From UBA4486 sp041984885 (GTDB lineage Bacteria; Pseudomonadota; Gammaproteobacteria; Eutrophobiales; Eutrophobiaceae), in assembly GCA_041984885.1 (NCBI GenBank), contig JBHIXH010000053.1, positions 1 through 14,642 of the forward strand: DNA of 14,642 bases. The letters run 5' to 3'. Numbering within the stretch: position 1 is the first letter of the stretch; each line of letters starts with the position of its first letter. Both the position numbers and the translations under genes were made by a program. Shown here piece after piece: positions 1 to 8,042 of this stretch. The notes under the pieces were generated by a model, which was not told the origin of the DNA, searched no databases, and saw only the letters and a program-made list of their open reading frames with translations.

Positions 1-1
1 C

Positions 2-232
2 GAAACGCATATTATTGAACCTGTCGCTGAACCTGTACAGAACGTACAGCAGAACCTGATGACAGAAAGCTTTAATCTCGATGACGCACTGAAAGAACAG
101 GAAATCCGCTATATTAAACAGGCGCTTGAAAAAACCGGTGGCAACCTGAGTAAGGCAGCACGTATGCTTGGTGTAAATCGCACCACGTTATACAGCCGCA
201 TGCAAAAATATTCGATGGACGCAACAGAATGA
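2..232 (+). CDS. C-terminal end of a sigma-54-dependent (NtrC-family) transcriptional regulator, partial
   Basis: Only the last 76 codons are present; the reading frame is open to the left edge and stops with TGA at 230-232. The visible part is a Fis-type DNA-binding domain: a helix containing ALKEQEIRYIKQALEKTGGN followed by the helix-turn-helix AARMLGVNRTTLYSRMQKY. This is the standard C-terminal domain of NtrC/PilR-type activators that work with sigma-54 RNA polymerase. The receiver and AAA+ domains would lie outside the window, so whether it is a response regulator cannot be seen. It is followed after 40 nt by the pilus ATPase gene on the same strand, so it could be co-transcribed with the pilus genes or control them; that is inference. 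No convincing GG-N10-GC sigma-54 promoter was found just upstream of the pilus genes. Confidence 0.85.
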   Translation, partial: ETHIIEPVAEPVQNVQQNLMTESFNLDDALKEQEIRYIKQALEKTGGNLSKAARMLGVNRTTLYSRMQKYSMDATE

Positions 233-272
233 CAGCCCGTATACCTGTTTATCAAAACGGACCGCATTGATC

Positions 273-1691
273 ATGTACCTGGACTATTTTGGCCTGACAC
301 AACCGCCATTCAAAATTACCCCGGATACCAACCTGTTTTACGCCGGCGGTAATCGCGGTGCCGTGCTTGAGGCATTGATGTACGCAATAAAAAACGGCGA
401 AGGCATTGTCAAGGTCGTGGGAGAAGTGGGTACGGGCAAGACAATGCTTTGCCGCATGCTCGAAGTCGAGCTGGATGACAACATAGAGGTGGTGTATCTC
501 GCCAACCCGAGTGTTTCACCGGATCAGATCCCGTATGCGATCGCATTTGAATTAAAACTGGAGATTGCTGCCAGCAGTAACCGTTTGCAGGTAATGAACG
601 AGTTGCAGAATTACCTGTTAAACAAGCATGCGCAGAACAAGCAGGTAGTCGTGTTTGTGGAAGAAGCGCAAAGCATGCCGATAGCAAGTCTTGAAGAATT
701 GCGATTGCTAAGCAACCTGGAAACCAGTCAAAGCAAGCTGTTGCAGATCGTGTTGTTTGGTCAGCCGGAACTGGATGAGATGATTGCCTCGACCGATATC
801 CGGCAATTAAAAGAACGCATTACCTACTCATTTCAACTTGCGCCGTTTAAAACACCGGACATCAAGGAATATTTAAATGCACGTGTGCGTGCCTGTGGTT
901 ACCGCGGCGGGGAGTTGTTCACTGCCGGCTGTGTGCGCGAGATGACACGTTACTCGAATGGCCTGTTAAGACGGGTGAATATTCTAGCCGATAAATCCCT
1001 GTTATCAGCGTATGCCACCGGGAAAAAAAAGGTATTGGCCGAACATGTAAAAACAGCGGCGCGTGACAGTGAGTTCGTCACATTATGGCAACGCATTCGG
1101 TGGCCGATCAGTGTGGCGGCCCTGCTGTTGATAGCGTGTGTACTCGGGTCAATTGTTTATCTTAACCAGCAACAGTCCGTACCAACTGTGGCCGCGAAAC
1201 CGTCCGTACAAACTCCTCCCCCACAGGTGGATAAAGTTGAGCCCGTCAGCCAGACACCGCCGGTTGAGCCGGTAGAAATCGTCAACGTCCAACCGTCAGA
1301 AAAAACAGTACCTGACCGACCGCAACCAACGGCCCAGCCGGTCGCCACCGAAGCTGCCGTGACAACGGTCAGTGAGGAGAAAAAAAAGATAGCCAGCGAC
1401 GCGCTGATTTTGAAATCTGACGATCAGGTTGCACCGGCAATAGAAGCCGCAGCTGAACCCGTGTCGCAGGTACCTGCTCCGGCGCAGTCGAAGTTGTTGG
1501 CGCTGGAAAACATCATCAAACAACAGGATCTGGGGCCGATAAAATATTCCGAGTCCGAACTCAGTATGATGATTGATCAACTGGAGAAAATTCCATCTGA
1601 GTCCATAATTGAAGATGGCGATTCAGAAGCGGAGTGCGAGAATTGCGCGTCATTGATCTACCGGCCATTGTATAAAAAGGAAAATCTATAA
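273..1691 (+). CDS. mshM: ExeA/MshM-like AAA ATPase with transmembrane segment and periplasmic tail
   Basis: A 472-residue protein that starts MYLDYFGLTQPPF, the usual beginning of MshM/ExeA ATPases; ATG 273 is preferred over an in-frame TTG at 267. Numbered from this Met, Walker A is GEVGTGKT (51-58). The Walker B region reads VVVFVEEAQ (125-133), with Glu where the family usually has Asp (DEAQ). QLKERITYSFQL and the NGLLRRVNILAD segment (about 229-240) match the rest of the AAA fold. One transmembrane helix lies at about 277-297 (ISVAALLLIACVLGSIVYL). The remaining 175 residues are rich in Pro, Val and Glu and should be periplasmic. No peptidoglycan-binding domain, as found in some ExeA proteins, is obvious. 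Known relatives help place the secretin or open a path through peptidoglycan, which fits the secretin gene next door. Two A8 runs lie in the gene (1023-1030 and 1380-1387). Confidence 0.88.
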   Translation: MYLDYFGLTQPPFKITPDTNLFYAGGNRGAVLEALMYAIKNGEGIVKVVGEVGTGKTMLCRMLEVELDDNIEVVYLANPSVSPDQIPYAIAFELKLEIAASSNRLQVMNELQNYLLNKHAQNKQVVVFVEEAQSMPIASLEELRLLSNLETSQSKLLQIVLFGQPELDEMIASTDIRQLKERITYSFQLAPFKTPDIKEYLNARVRACGYRGGELFTAGCVREMTRYSNGLLRRVNILADKSLLSAYATGKKKVLAEHVKTAARDSEFVTLWQRIRWPISVAALLLIACVLGSIVYLNQQQSVPTVAAKPSVQTPPPQVDKVEPVSQTPPVEPVEIVNVQPSEKTVPDRPQPTAQPVATEAAVTTVSEEKKKIASDALILKSDDQVAPAIEAAAEPVSQVPAPAQSKLLALENIIKQQDLGPIKYSESELSMMIDQLEKIPSESIIEDGDSEAECENCASLIYRPLYKKENL

Positions 1692-1766
1692 ATCTTAAGG
1701 AGTTGTATAAATTTTATAATGTGATAGCTTATATTCTGGCGGCTTTTCTGATAAGCGGGAATTTTC
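1692..1766 (+). promoter_or_regulatory. 75-nt AT-rich gap before the secretin gene: orphan ribosome-binding-like site and a TATAAT box
   Basis: This is the largest gap in the otherwise tightly packed operon. AAGGAG at 1697-1702 is a near-perfect ribosome binding sequence, yet no ATG, GTG or TTG follows at the usual 5-10 nt. A perfect -10-like TATAAT sits at 1715-1720, but the sequence 16-18 nt upstream does not resemble TTGACA, and in such AT-rich DNA the box may be chance. The secretin gene has its own weaker site, GGGA, at 1757-1760, six nt before ATG 1767. An internal promoter that boosts secretin expression is possible but not shown. Confidence 0.25.
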
Positions 1767-3419
1767 ATGGCAAAATTAAATATATTTATATTAATCAATG
1801 TCTTAGCTCTATTTGTCAGTAGCTGTAGCGAAATCGAACCGAAACCGTTCGAACCCTCTCCCACTCACATAAAGAAAGAGCAAACCATCCCGACGGACTC
1901 CATCCCGCAATTAGTCGAGCAGGAACCGATATTGCCCGAACCACAGGCAGGACCGGATCTGGAGCGCTACACGGTCGTCGTCAATGAGGTCCCGGTAAAA
2001 GAACTGTTGTTCGCGCTGGCCCGTGATGCCGAGATCAATGTCGATATTGCACCGGATATTGAAGGTGTCGTGACCATCAATGCGGTCGAGCAGACATTGC
2101 CGCAAATACTCGAGCGCCTGTCCAACCAGGTCGATATGCGCTATGAATTTTCCGGCCAAAACCTGATTATCACGGCCGACATTCCCTTTCTGCGTACCTA
2201 TACGATTGACTACGTCAATATGTCACGCGAGACAGGGGTATCGAATACCGTTGCTACACAAATTCAATCAACCAGTGGTGGCAATGTCCAAACCGGAAAT
2301 TCTGGCTCCTCGTCGTCTACCACCGGCGGTGGCAACAATTCAACCACGGATGTGACCAGCAGCTCGGTTAATTTCTTTTGGCGCACGCTGACATTAAACG
2401 TGCTAGCCATACTGGAAACCGAACAGACGCAGTCGGGTGATAAAAACGTGACGACGAACGTGATACCGAATCCGGAGGCGGGTTTGTTAATGGTACGGGC
2501 AACCGAGTCCCAGCACCGTGAAATCCAGGCGTTCATCGATCGTTCGTTATCCAGTGTCTTACGCCAGGTCCTGGTAAGGGTCACTATCGCCGAGGTGCAG
2601 TTGAGTGATCAGTATCAGGCCGGTATTGACTGGTCGTTACTGCAGGAGGCGACGAAAGCGGGGATCGAAATCGTTTCTACAACGTTAACCGGTGTGCCGC
2701 TCGGTACCGCCAGCTCGTTTGTAATTGATTATCAGGATCCGAATACGGATCGGGAAGATCGATTACAGGCCACGATAAGTCTGCTGGATGAGTTCGGTAA
2801 TGTCAGGGTCATGTCGAGTCCGCAGACGATGGTGTTGAATAATCAAACGGCGTTATTAAAAGTGGTCGAAAACGTCGTCTATTTTGAGGTGGACGTTGAA
2901 CCCGGTGTTGTCAGTCTGGCTGGCGTGACCGATCCGGCGATCGATACCACGGCAGCGACCGTTCCGGTCGGCATCGTCATGTCGGTCACACCGCAAATAT
3001 CCGGCGCCGATCAAATCTCACTTAACGTCAGGCCGACAATCTCACGTGTCACTGATTTCGTGAACGACCCGAATCCGGAACTGGCCGCGGCCGGTGTGAC
3101 CAACCCGGTACCACAAATCGAGGTACGCGAGATCGAGTCCATGTTACGCCTGACGAACGGACAGATCGCAGTCCTTGGTGGATTAATGCAAGACACCGCA
3201 TCGGACGATATAGATGGTTTACCCCTGGTGAAAGATACGCCGTTACTTGGCAATCTGTTCAAGACGACAACCAAACAGTACCGGAAAACCGAATTGGTGA
3301 TTTTTATTCAGCCGATCATTATCAGAAACCCCAGCCTGGATGGGGACCTGGAGATTTTTCAGCCTTATCTGAACCAGAGCACGGCCGTGCCGGTTAATCA
3401 GGAGACCGGGGAAAGCTAA
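1767..3419 (+). CDS. mshL: MshL-type outer-membrane secretin, lipoprotein
   Basis: A 550-residue secretin forming the outer-membrane pore through which the pilus emerges. The N-terminus is a lipoprotein signal with lipobox VSSC, lipidation expected on Cys20. An in-frame TAA at 1752-1754 fixes the start near ATG 1767. Residues about 67-137 form the secretin N-terminal domain (YTVVVNEVPVKELLFALA to NLIITAD). A Ser/Thr/Gly/Asn-rich stretch follows at about 167-200. The secretin core runs from RQVLVRVTIAEVQLSDQYQ (266 onward) through VRVMSSPQTMVLNNQTALL (346-364) to the C-terminal signature with LRLTNGQIAVLGGLM (460-474), PLLGNLFK (492-499) and TELVIFIQPIII (508-519). Its stop codon overlaps the next start by one base (TAATG), so translation of the next gene is probably coupled. 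The identification as secretin is firm; MshL rather than PilQ rests on lipobox, length and neighbours. Confidence 0.93.
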   Translation: MAKLNIFILINVLALFVSSCSEIEPKPFEPSPTHIKKEQTIPTDSIPQLVEQEPILPEPQAGPDLERYTVVVNEVPVKELLFALARDAEINVDIAPDIEGVVTINAVEQTLPQILERLSNQVDMRYEFSGQNLIITADIPFLRTYTIDYVNMSRETGVSNTVATQIQSTSGGNVQTGNSGSSSSTTGGGNNSTTDVTSSSVNFFWRTLTLNVLAILETEQTQSGDKNVTTNVIPNPEAGLLMVRATESQHREIQAFIDRSLSSVLRQVLVRVTIAEVQLSDQYQAGIDWSLLQEATKAGIEIVSTTLTGVPLGTASSFVIDYQDPNTDREDRLQATISLLDEFGNVRVMSSPQTMVLNNQTALLKVVENVVYFEVDVEPGVVSLAGVTDPAIDTTAATVPVGIVMSVTPQISGADQISLNVRPTISRVTDFVNDPNPELAAAGVTNPVPQIEVREIESMLRLTNGQIAVLGGLMQDTASDDIDGLPLVKDTPLLGNLFKTTTKQYRKTELVIFIQPIIIRNPSLDGDLEIFQPYLNQSTAVPVNQETGES

Positions 3420-5116
3420 TGAGCCTGTTGATGGATGCCTTGAAAAAGGCCGAGCAGGAAAAGAAAGAAGCACAGCGCCAGCATAAAACCGGTCCAAACC
3501 CTATCGCCGATACCGGACAACATCCGATAAAACCCAAATCACTGGAAAACACGGATGCGCATGAATTAACTATCTCGCAGGAGATGGATCTGTCGCTGGA
3601 ACCAATGAGTTCCGAATCGGTAGACCTTGAGCAGGACTTTACCGATGAGATGCCGGTCTCGCTCGAAAACACGTCCGAGATGACGATCGAGCAGCCCACG
3701 CCGGAGGCAGACGTCGATACAGACGAATATTCGATTGAAAACACACAGGAGTTATCGGCTGAGTTACCGTCGATCATGGAACGTGGCAACGGTTTAAGTT
3801 ATGACGGCGACTACGAGGAAGAGTTTGAAGAGTCGCATGAGTCCGCATTCGGCGACTACGAGTATGAAGAAACACTCGATAGTGTCACAGCGACACAGTT
3901 AGTCCAGGATATTGGCGGTGGTGCGGATCAGCCCACGCCGGTAGCCGCGCATACCGTATTCGAGGCAGGCGCATCCAGTCAGTGGGCTTCGGGAAGTCGC
4001 TGGATGATGATCGGTGTCAGTGTTGTTTTAATTCTGGTCGCCGGTGGCGTCCTGATCCATTATCAAACTACACCGACCGTACGCGATATTCCAAAGCCGA
4101 TGGCGCTACCGGACGAAATCCGGGCACAACAGGCGGCAATTGCGGCATTACCCAAACCTCAGCTACCACCGGAACCGCAACTGGAAGTGCCCGTGCCCGC
4201 CAGCGGCGAATTAATTTCACCGGCAGAAGAATCAGTCACGGTTGCGGAGGCCGAGGCAGTCACAACCGTTTCGGACGACGCGACGGCTATCGATACGGCA
4301 CAGCCCGATGCCAAGTCTTCCGTTGCCACAGCAGCGGATGCGTCGCAGGACCAGGGCGAAACGCCGGCAAGTTCAACGGCAGAACCGGCTACACCCTCTA
4401 TTGAACCGGATCAATATGTAGCCTTGGCAGAGCCGGAAACGTTCCCCGAGATCGGGGCCCGTGTCGAGCCGTTTCAGCCATTGGTCCCGGCGACACCGGT
4501 CACCCCTGAATTAATCAAAATCAGTCGCAGCCAGAAACCGAGGCAATCCTCAGCGGATATCCGCCAGGCATTTCAGGCCTACCAGAACGGAGACATCAGC
4601 AGGGCGGAACAATTATACCGGGCCGGTTTGGCCAATTCGCCGGACAACCGCGATGGCCTGCTCGGACTTGCCGCCATTCACTTGAAACAGGGTAACAAGG
4701 CTGCCGCATTCCTTATTTATAAAAAGCTATTACAACTGAACCCGAAAGATAACGTTGCCAGACTCGCTTTGTTACGTCTGCAAGGCCGCGTCGACCCGGT
4801 CAGAAATGAATCGGTGTTAAAGAGCTTGCTGGCGGAGCGACCGGATTCACCACAACTGTATTTTTCATTAGGCAGCCTGTATGCCTCACAACAGAAATGG
4901 GCCGATGCACAACAGGCATTTTTTGAGGCGTTTAGCCTGGATAACCAAAACCCTGACTATGCCCTGAACCTGGCCATCAGCCTGGATCGCATGGGGCAGG
5001 AGAAAGCGGCGAGAAACTTTTATCAGCGCGCGGTTGAACTGGCGGACGAACACCCGGCCAGTTTCTCGACGAATGATGTGCTGGTTCGTCTCCAGGCCCT
5101 GTCGCAAAGTTCGTAA
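3419..5116 (+). CDS. mshN: MshN-like inner-membrane TPR protein
   Basis: A 565-residue protein opening with MSLLMDALKKAEQEKKEAQ, the amphipathic start typical of MshN/GspB-like proteins. Residues about 40-155 are strongly acidic (many Glu and Asp, including YEEEFEESHE) and should be cytoplasmic. A single transmembrane helix lies at about 195-214 (RWMMIGVSVVLILVAGG). A long Pro/Ala/Glu-rich linker covers about 220-370. The C-terminus (about 378-546) holds tetratricopeptide-like helical repeats, for example AFQAYQNGDISRAEQLYRAG and LYFSLGSLYASQQKWADAQQ. MshN proteins are needed for MSHA pilus biogenesis, probably as periplasmic scaffolds near the secretin; the exact role is not well defined. 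A purine-rich GGGGAAAG (3408-3415) serves as ribosome binding site. The gene is joined by one-base TAATG overlaps to both neighbours. It is longer than many MshN proteins because of the acidic region. Confidence 0.85.
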   Translation: MSLLMDALKKAEQEKKEAQRQHKTGPNPIADTGQHPIKPKSLENTDAHELTISQEMDLSLEPMSSESVDLEQDFTDEMPVSLENTSEMTIEQPTPEADVDTDEYSIENTQELSAELPSIMERGNGLSYDGDYEEEFEESHESAFGDYEYEETLDSVTATQLVQDIGGGADQPTPVAAHTVFEAGASSQWASGSRWMMIGVSVVLILVAGGVLIHYQTTPTVRDIPKPMALPDEIRAQQAAIAALPKPQLPPEPQLEVPVPASGELISPAEESVTVAEAEAVTTVSDDATAIDTAQPDAKSSVATAADASQDQGETPASSTAEPATPSIEPDQYVALAEPETFPEIGARVEPFQPLVPATPVTPELIKISRSQKPRQSSADIRQAFQAYQNGDISRAEQLYRAGLANSPDNRDGLLGLAAIHLKQGNKAAAFLIYKKLLQLNPKDNVARLALLRLQGRVDPVRNESVLKSLLAERPDSPQLYFSLGSLYASQQKWADAQQAFFEAFSLDNQNPDYALNLAISLDRMGQEKAARNFYQRAVELADEHPASFSTNDVLVRLQALSQSS

Positions 5117-6831
5117 TGACTTCATCGCCAAAAAAAAACCTGCGACTCGGTGAGATCCTGATTCAACGCGGCGTGGCCACGCCGGATCAGATTGACATTG
5201 CGTTGTTTGAACAGCGCAAGAGCAAGGAACATCTCGGTAAAATACTGGTGCGTCTCGGCTTTGCCACAGAGGCGATCATTCGTGATGTGCTTGGCGGTGT
5301 TATCGGTCAGGAAAGTGCCGACCTGGCACGAGCTGTCCCTGACAGCGAAGCGATCGCCCTGGTGCCGCAGGAAATCGCCCGACGCTTGCGCGTGTTACCA
5401 CTGACCTACGACTCTGCGCGCAATCGCCTGACTGTGGCGATGGCGGATGTGTTTAATGTCGTTGCACTGGATCAACTGGAAGCCAGTGTCAGTCGCACGA
5501 CAGATATTACGCCCGTGCTTGCCGGCGAGGCAGAAATAGAAAAAGCGATAGACCAGTTCTACGGCTTTGAATTATCGGTCGATGGCATCTTGCGTGAGAT
5601 CGAAACCGGTGAGGTTGATTACCAGAGTCTGGATGCCGAGACCGACGAATACAGTCAGCCGGTCGTGCGCCTGGTGAATGCCCTGTTGTCAGATGCAGTG
5701 AAACGCGGCGCGTCCGACATTCACTTTGAACCGGAAGAAGGCTTTCTCCGCTTCCGTTACCGTATTGATGGGGTGCTGCGACAGATCCGCAGTCTGCATA
5801 AAAACTACTGGTCTGCGATCGCGGTGCGATTGAAGGTGATGGCCAACCTGGATATCGCCGAAATACGTTCGCCACAGGACGGCCGTATCTCGTTATCACT
5901 TTCCGGTCGCAAGGTGGACTTTCGTGTTTCGACGTTGCCGACGATTCACGGTGAGAACATCGTCCTGCGCGTGCTGGACAGACAGAAAGGCATTGTTTCG
6001 CTGGAAGACCTTGACCTGAAAAGCGAATCCATGAACGCATTAAAGCTGATGGTGGCACGTCCGGAAGGCATCATCCTGGTCACTGGCCCCACCGGTAGTG
6101 GTAAGACAACGACGTTGTATTCGATCCTGAATTATCTGAATACCGAGTCGGTTAACATCATGACACTGGAAGACCCGGTCGAATATCCGACCACGATGAT
6201 TCGACAAAGCTCGGTACAAGAGAGCGGGCGCCTGGATTTCAGTAACGGTATCCGATCCATCATGCGCCAGGACCCGGACATTATCCTGGTCGGCGAGATT
6301 CGCGATGAAGACACGGCCAACATGGCATTCCGGGCCGCAATGACCGGCCACCAGGTATTTTCCACACTGCATACGAACTCGGCACTGGGTGCCATTCCAC
6401 GTCTGCTGGATGTCGGCATCAAACCAAACATTCTGGCCGGTAATATCATTGGCATTATTGCACAGCGTCTGGTGCGGAAACTGTGTGAGCGTTGCAAGGA
6501 ACCGTTGCAACTCGGTGACATGGAAAGAAACCTGCTGGGTTTGAAAGTCACGGACAAGCAACAGGTGATCTACCGGGCAAAGGGTTGCCGGCGTTGTGAT
6601 AACAACGGGTTCAAGGGACGTATCGCGTTGATGGAAGTATTGCATTTTGATGATGAAATGGACGAACTGGTCGCACGCGGCGGCACCCAGGGTGATTTGT
6701 TGCGACTCGCTGTATCAAAAGGTTTTCGCACACTGGCCGAGGTTGGCACCTCACGCGTGATTGAAGGTCAAACCAGTCTGGAAGAAGTGTCACGTGTTGT
6801 TGACCTTACCAGTCGCCTGAAACAGAAATAA
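5116..6831 (+). CDS. mshE: MshE pilus assembly ATPase (PilB/GspE family) with cyclic-di-GMP-binding MshEN domain
   Basis: A 571-residue hexameric motor ATPase that powers pilin polymerisation at the inner membrane. The N-terminus has an MshEN motif, RLGEILIQRGVATPDQIDIA plus LFEQ (residues 10-33), and a second, weaker copy at 39-62 that begins HLGKILVRLG, with His where the first copy has Arg. MshEN domains bind cyclic-di-GMP, as established for Vibrio MshE. The ATPase core shows Walker A GPTGSGKT (324-331), the Asp box TLEDPVEY (350-357), Walker B DIILVGEIRDED (388-399) and the His box GHQVFSTLHTN (411-421). Four cysteines (CERC 457-460 and CRRC 491-494) form the zinc site typical of assembly rather than retraction ATPases. 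It starts inside the TAATG overlap with no clear ribosome binding site, so translation is probably coupled. An A9 run lies at codons 5-8. Confidence 0.95.
   Translation: MTSSPKKNLRLGEILIQRGVATPDQIDIALFEQRKSKEHLGKILVRLGFATEAIIRDVLGGVIGQESADLARAVPDSEAIALVPQEIARRLRVLPLTYDSARNRLTVAMADVFNVVALDQLEASVSRTTDITPVLAGEAEIEKAIDQFYGFELSVDGILREIETGEVDYQSLDAETDEYSQPVVRLVNALLSDAVKRGASDIHFEPEEGFLRFRYRIDGVLRQIRSLHKNYWSAIAVRLKVMANLDIAEIRSPQDGRISLSLSGRKVDFRVSTLPTIHGENIVLRVLDRQKGIVSLEDLDLKSESMNALKLMVARPEGIILVTGPTGSGKTTTLYSILNYLNTESVNIMTLEDPVEYPTTMIRQSSVQESGRLDFSNGIRSIMRQDPDIILVGEIRDEDTANMAFRAAMTGHQVFSTLHTNSALGAIPRLLDVGIKPNILAGNIIGIIAQRLVRKLCERCKEPLQLGDMERNLLGLKVTDKQQVIYRAKGCRRCDNNGFKGRIALMEVLHFDDEMDELVARGGTQGDLLRLAVSKGFRTLAEVGTSRVIEGQTSLEEVSRVVDLTSRLKQK
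5130..5138 (+). repeat. A9 homopolymer at codons 5-8 of mshE
   Basis: Nine consecutive A residues read CCA AAA AAA AAC in frame, very near the start of the motor ATPase gene. A one-base change would shift the frame before any functional domain. Two A8 runs occur in the ExeA-like gene (1023-1030 and 1380-1387). The tract is short for a classical phase-variable locus, so switching is only a possibility. Confidence 0.6.
5143..5301 (+). other. Cyclic-di-GMP-binding MshEN tandem motif within the MshE coding region
   Basis: This segment encodes residues 10-62 of MshE. The first 24-residue unit (5143-5214) fits the MshEN pattern closely: R-L-G, hydrophobic pairs, Gly at unit position 10, Leu at 21 and Gln at 24. 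The second unit (5230-5301) keeps LG, the Gly and hydrophobic spacing (HLGKILVRLGFATEAIIRDV) but begins with His and lacks the final Gln. In the family the two units wrap one cyclic-di-GMP molecule, so pilus extension here is likely to respond to this second messenger. Binding itself is inferred. Confidence 0.8.
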
Positions 6832-6836
6832 CGGTT

Positions 6837-8042
6837 ATGGATTTTTTTGAATACAAAGCGATTGATTCTGCCGGACTGACGCACCATGGCCGGGTTGATG
6901 CGATGAATGTCGCTGACCTGGAAATGCGTTTGCGTAAAATGGGTCTCGACCTGGTTAACTATAAAGAGATCCAGACGACCGGCGCGAGTTTGACCGGTAA
7001 AGGCGTCAAGCGACGTGATCTGATTACGTTCTGTTTTCACATGGAACAGACCGCACGTGCCGGTGTGCCGATGATCGAGAGTCTGCAGGATTTGCGTGAT
7101 AGCACGGATAACCCGCGGTTGACCGAAGTTTTGTCGGCAATGATCGAGGCGATTGAAGGCGGTCAGACACTGGCGCAGGCGATGAAATCATTTCCGTCCG
7201 TGTTTGATGATGTGTTTTCCTCGCTGGTGCAGGCCGGCGAACAAACCGGTGAAATCAGCGAGGTATTTCTGCACCTGGGTGAAAACCTGAAATGGCAGGA
7301 CGAGCAGGCGGCACATACAAAGAAATTATTAATGTATCCGGCATTTGTCGGCAGTGTCGTTATCCTGGTCGTGTTTTTTCTGATGATCTACCTGGTACCG
7401 GAACTGTTGCAGTTCATCAAGACGATGGGGCATGAGATCCCTGCACATACCAAGGCGCTGATTTTTGTTTCGAAAGTATTTGTTGATTACTGGTATATCA
7501 TTTTATTTTCGCCGATTGTTGTATTCATCGGGATCGTTATCGGGGTTCGTGTCAGCCCGTCGTTCAGTTATCGCATTGATTCACTCAAGCTGAAGATACC
7601 GGTTATCGGCCCGATCCTGAAAAAGATCATACTGACGCGTTTATCGAGTTTCTTTGCAATGATGTATGCGTCCGGTATTACCGTAATTGACTGTATTCGC
7701 ACGGGCGAGGAAATCGCGGGCAATAAGGTCATCGCCGGTGCCATGCACCAGGTCGGCCAGCAAATCGCTGATGGTTCGACATTGAGTGAATCGTTTCAAT
7801 CCACCGGCCTGTTTCCCCCACTGGTTCTGCGTATGATTCGCGTTGGTGAGAACACCGGTGCGTTACAGGATTCATTGCATAATGTCAGTTATTTTTATTC
7901 GCGTGATGTAAAAGATTCAATTGATCGCCTGCAGGCGATGATCGAACCATTCATGACCATTACACTCGGTGGTATCGTTGCCTGGGTGATGTTTTCAGTT
8001 CTCGGACCTATTTATGACCTCATCTCTAAAATCAAGATTTGA
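6837..8042 (+). CDS. mshG: MshG inner-membrane platform protein (PilC/GspF family)
   Basis: A 401-residue polytopic protein that anchors pilus assembly in the inner membrane and is acted on by the MshE motor. It has two GspF-type domains, about residues 61-187 and 265-390. Each begins with the family pattern: FCFHMEQTARAGVPMIESLQ (65-84) and FFAMMYASGITVIDCI (272-287). Each also has the conserved Gly-Glu turn: AGEQTGEISEVF (133-144) and VGENTGALQDSL (336-347). Hydrophobic helices lie at about 167-189, 217-237 and 368-391. Length and topology are those of a standard PilC/MshG protein. It begins five nt after the mshE stop with no good ribosome binding site, so coupling is likely. Its last 29 nt overlap the next gene. 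Confidence 0.93.
   Translation: MDFFEYKAIDSAGLTHHGRVDAMNVADLEMRLRKMGLDLVNYKEIQTTGASLTGKGVKRRDLITFCFHMEQTARAGVPMIESLQDLRDSTDNPRLTEVLSAMIEAIEGGQTLAQAMKSFPSVFDDVFSSLVQAGEQTGEISEVFLHLGENLKWQDEQAAHTKKLLMYPAFVGSVVILVVFFLMIYLVPELLQFIKTMGHEIPAHTKALIFVSKVFVDYWYIILFSPIVVFIGIVIGVRVSPSFSYRIDSLKLKIPVIGPILKKIILTRLSSFFAMMYASGITVIDCIRTGEEIAGNKVIAGAMHQVGQQIADGSTLSESFQSTGLFPPLVLRMIRVGENTGALQDSLHNVSYFYSRDVKDSIDRLQAMIEPFMTITLGGIVAWVMFSVLGPIYDLISKIKI

Noticed and set aside
267..272. TTG start giving two extra residues on the ExeA-like protein
   Set aside because: Family members begin at the MYL.YFGL motif, which the ATG at 273 provides.
1721..1822. 33-codon GTG-started hydrophobic small frame overlapping the secretin start
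   Set aside because: The AAGGAG upstream is 18 nt away, too far to serve it, and nothing else supports translation.
5507..6058. 183-codon open frame on the minus strand
   Set aside because: It is antisense to the middle of mshE and its product is Arg/Ser/Pro-rich without any motif, typical of a shadow frame.
6040..6645. 201-codon open frame on the minus strand antisense to mshE
   Set aside because: It lies wholly opposite the conserved ATPase core, has no recognisable domain, no ribosome binding site and a composition expected of a shadow frame.
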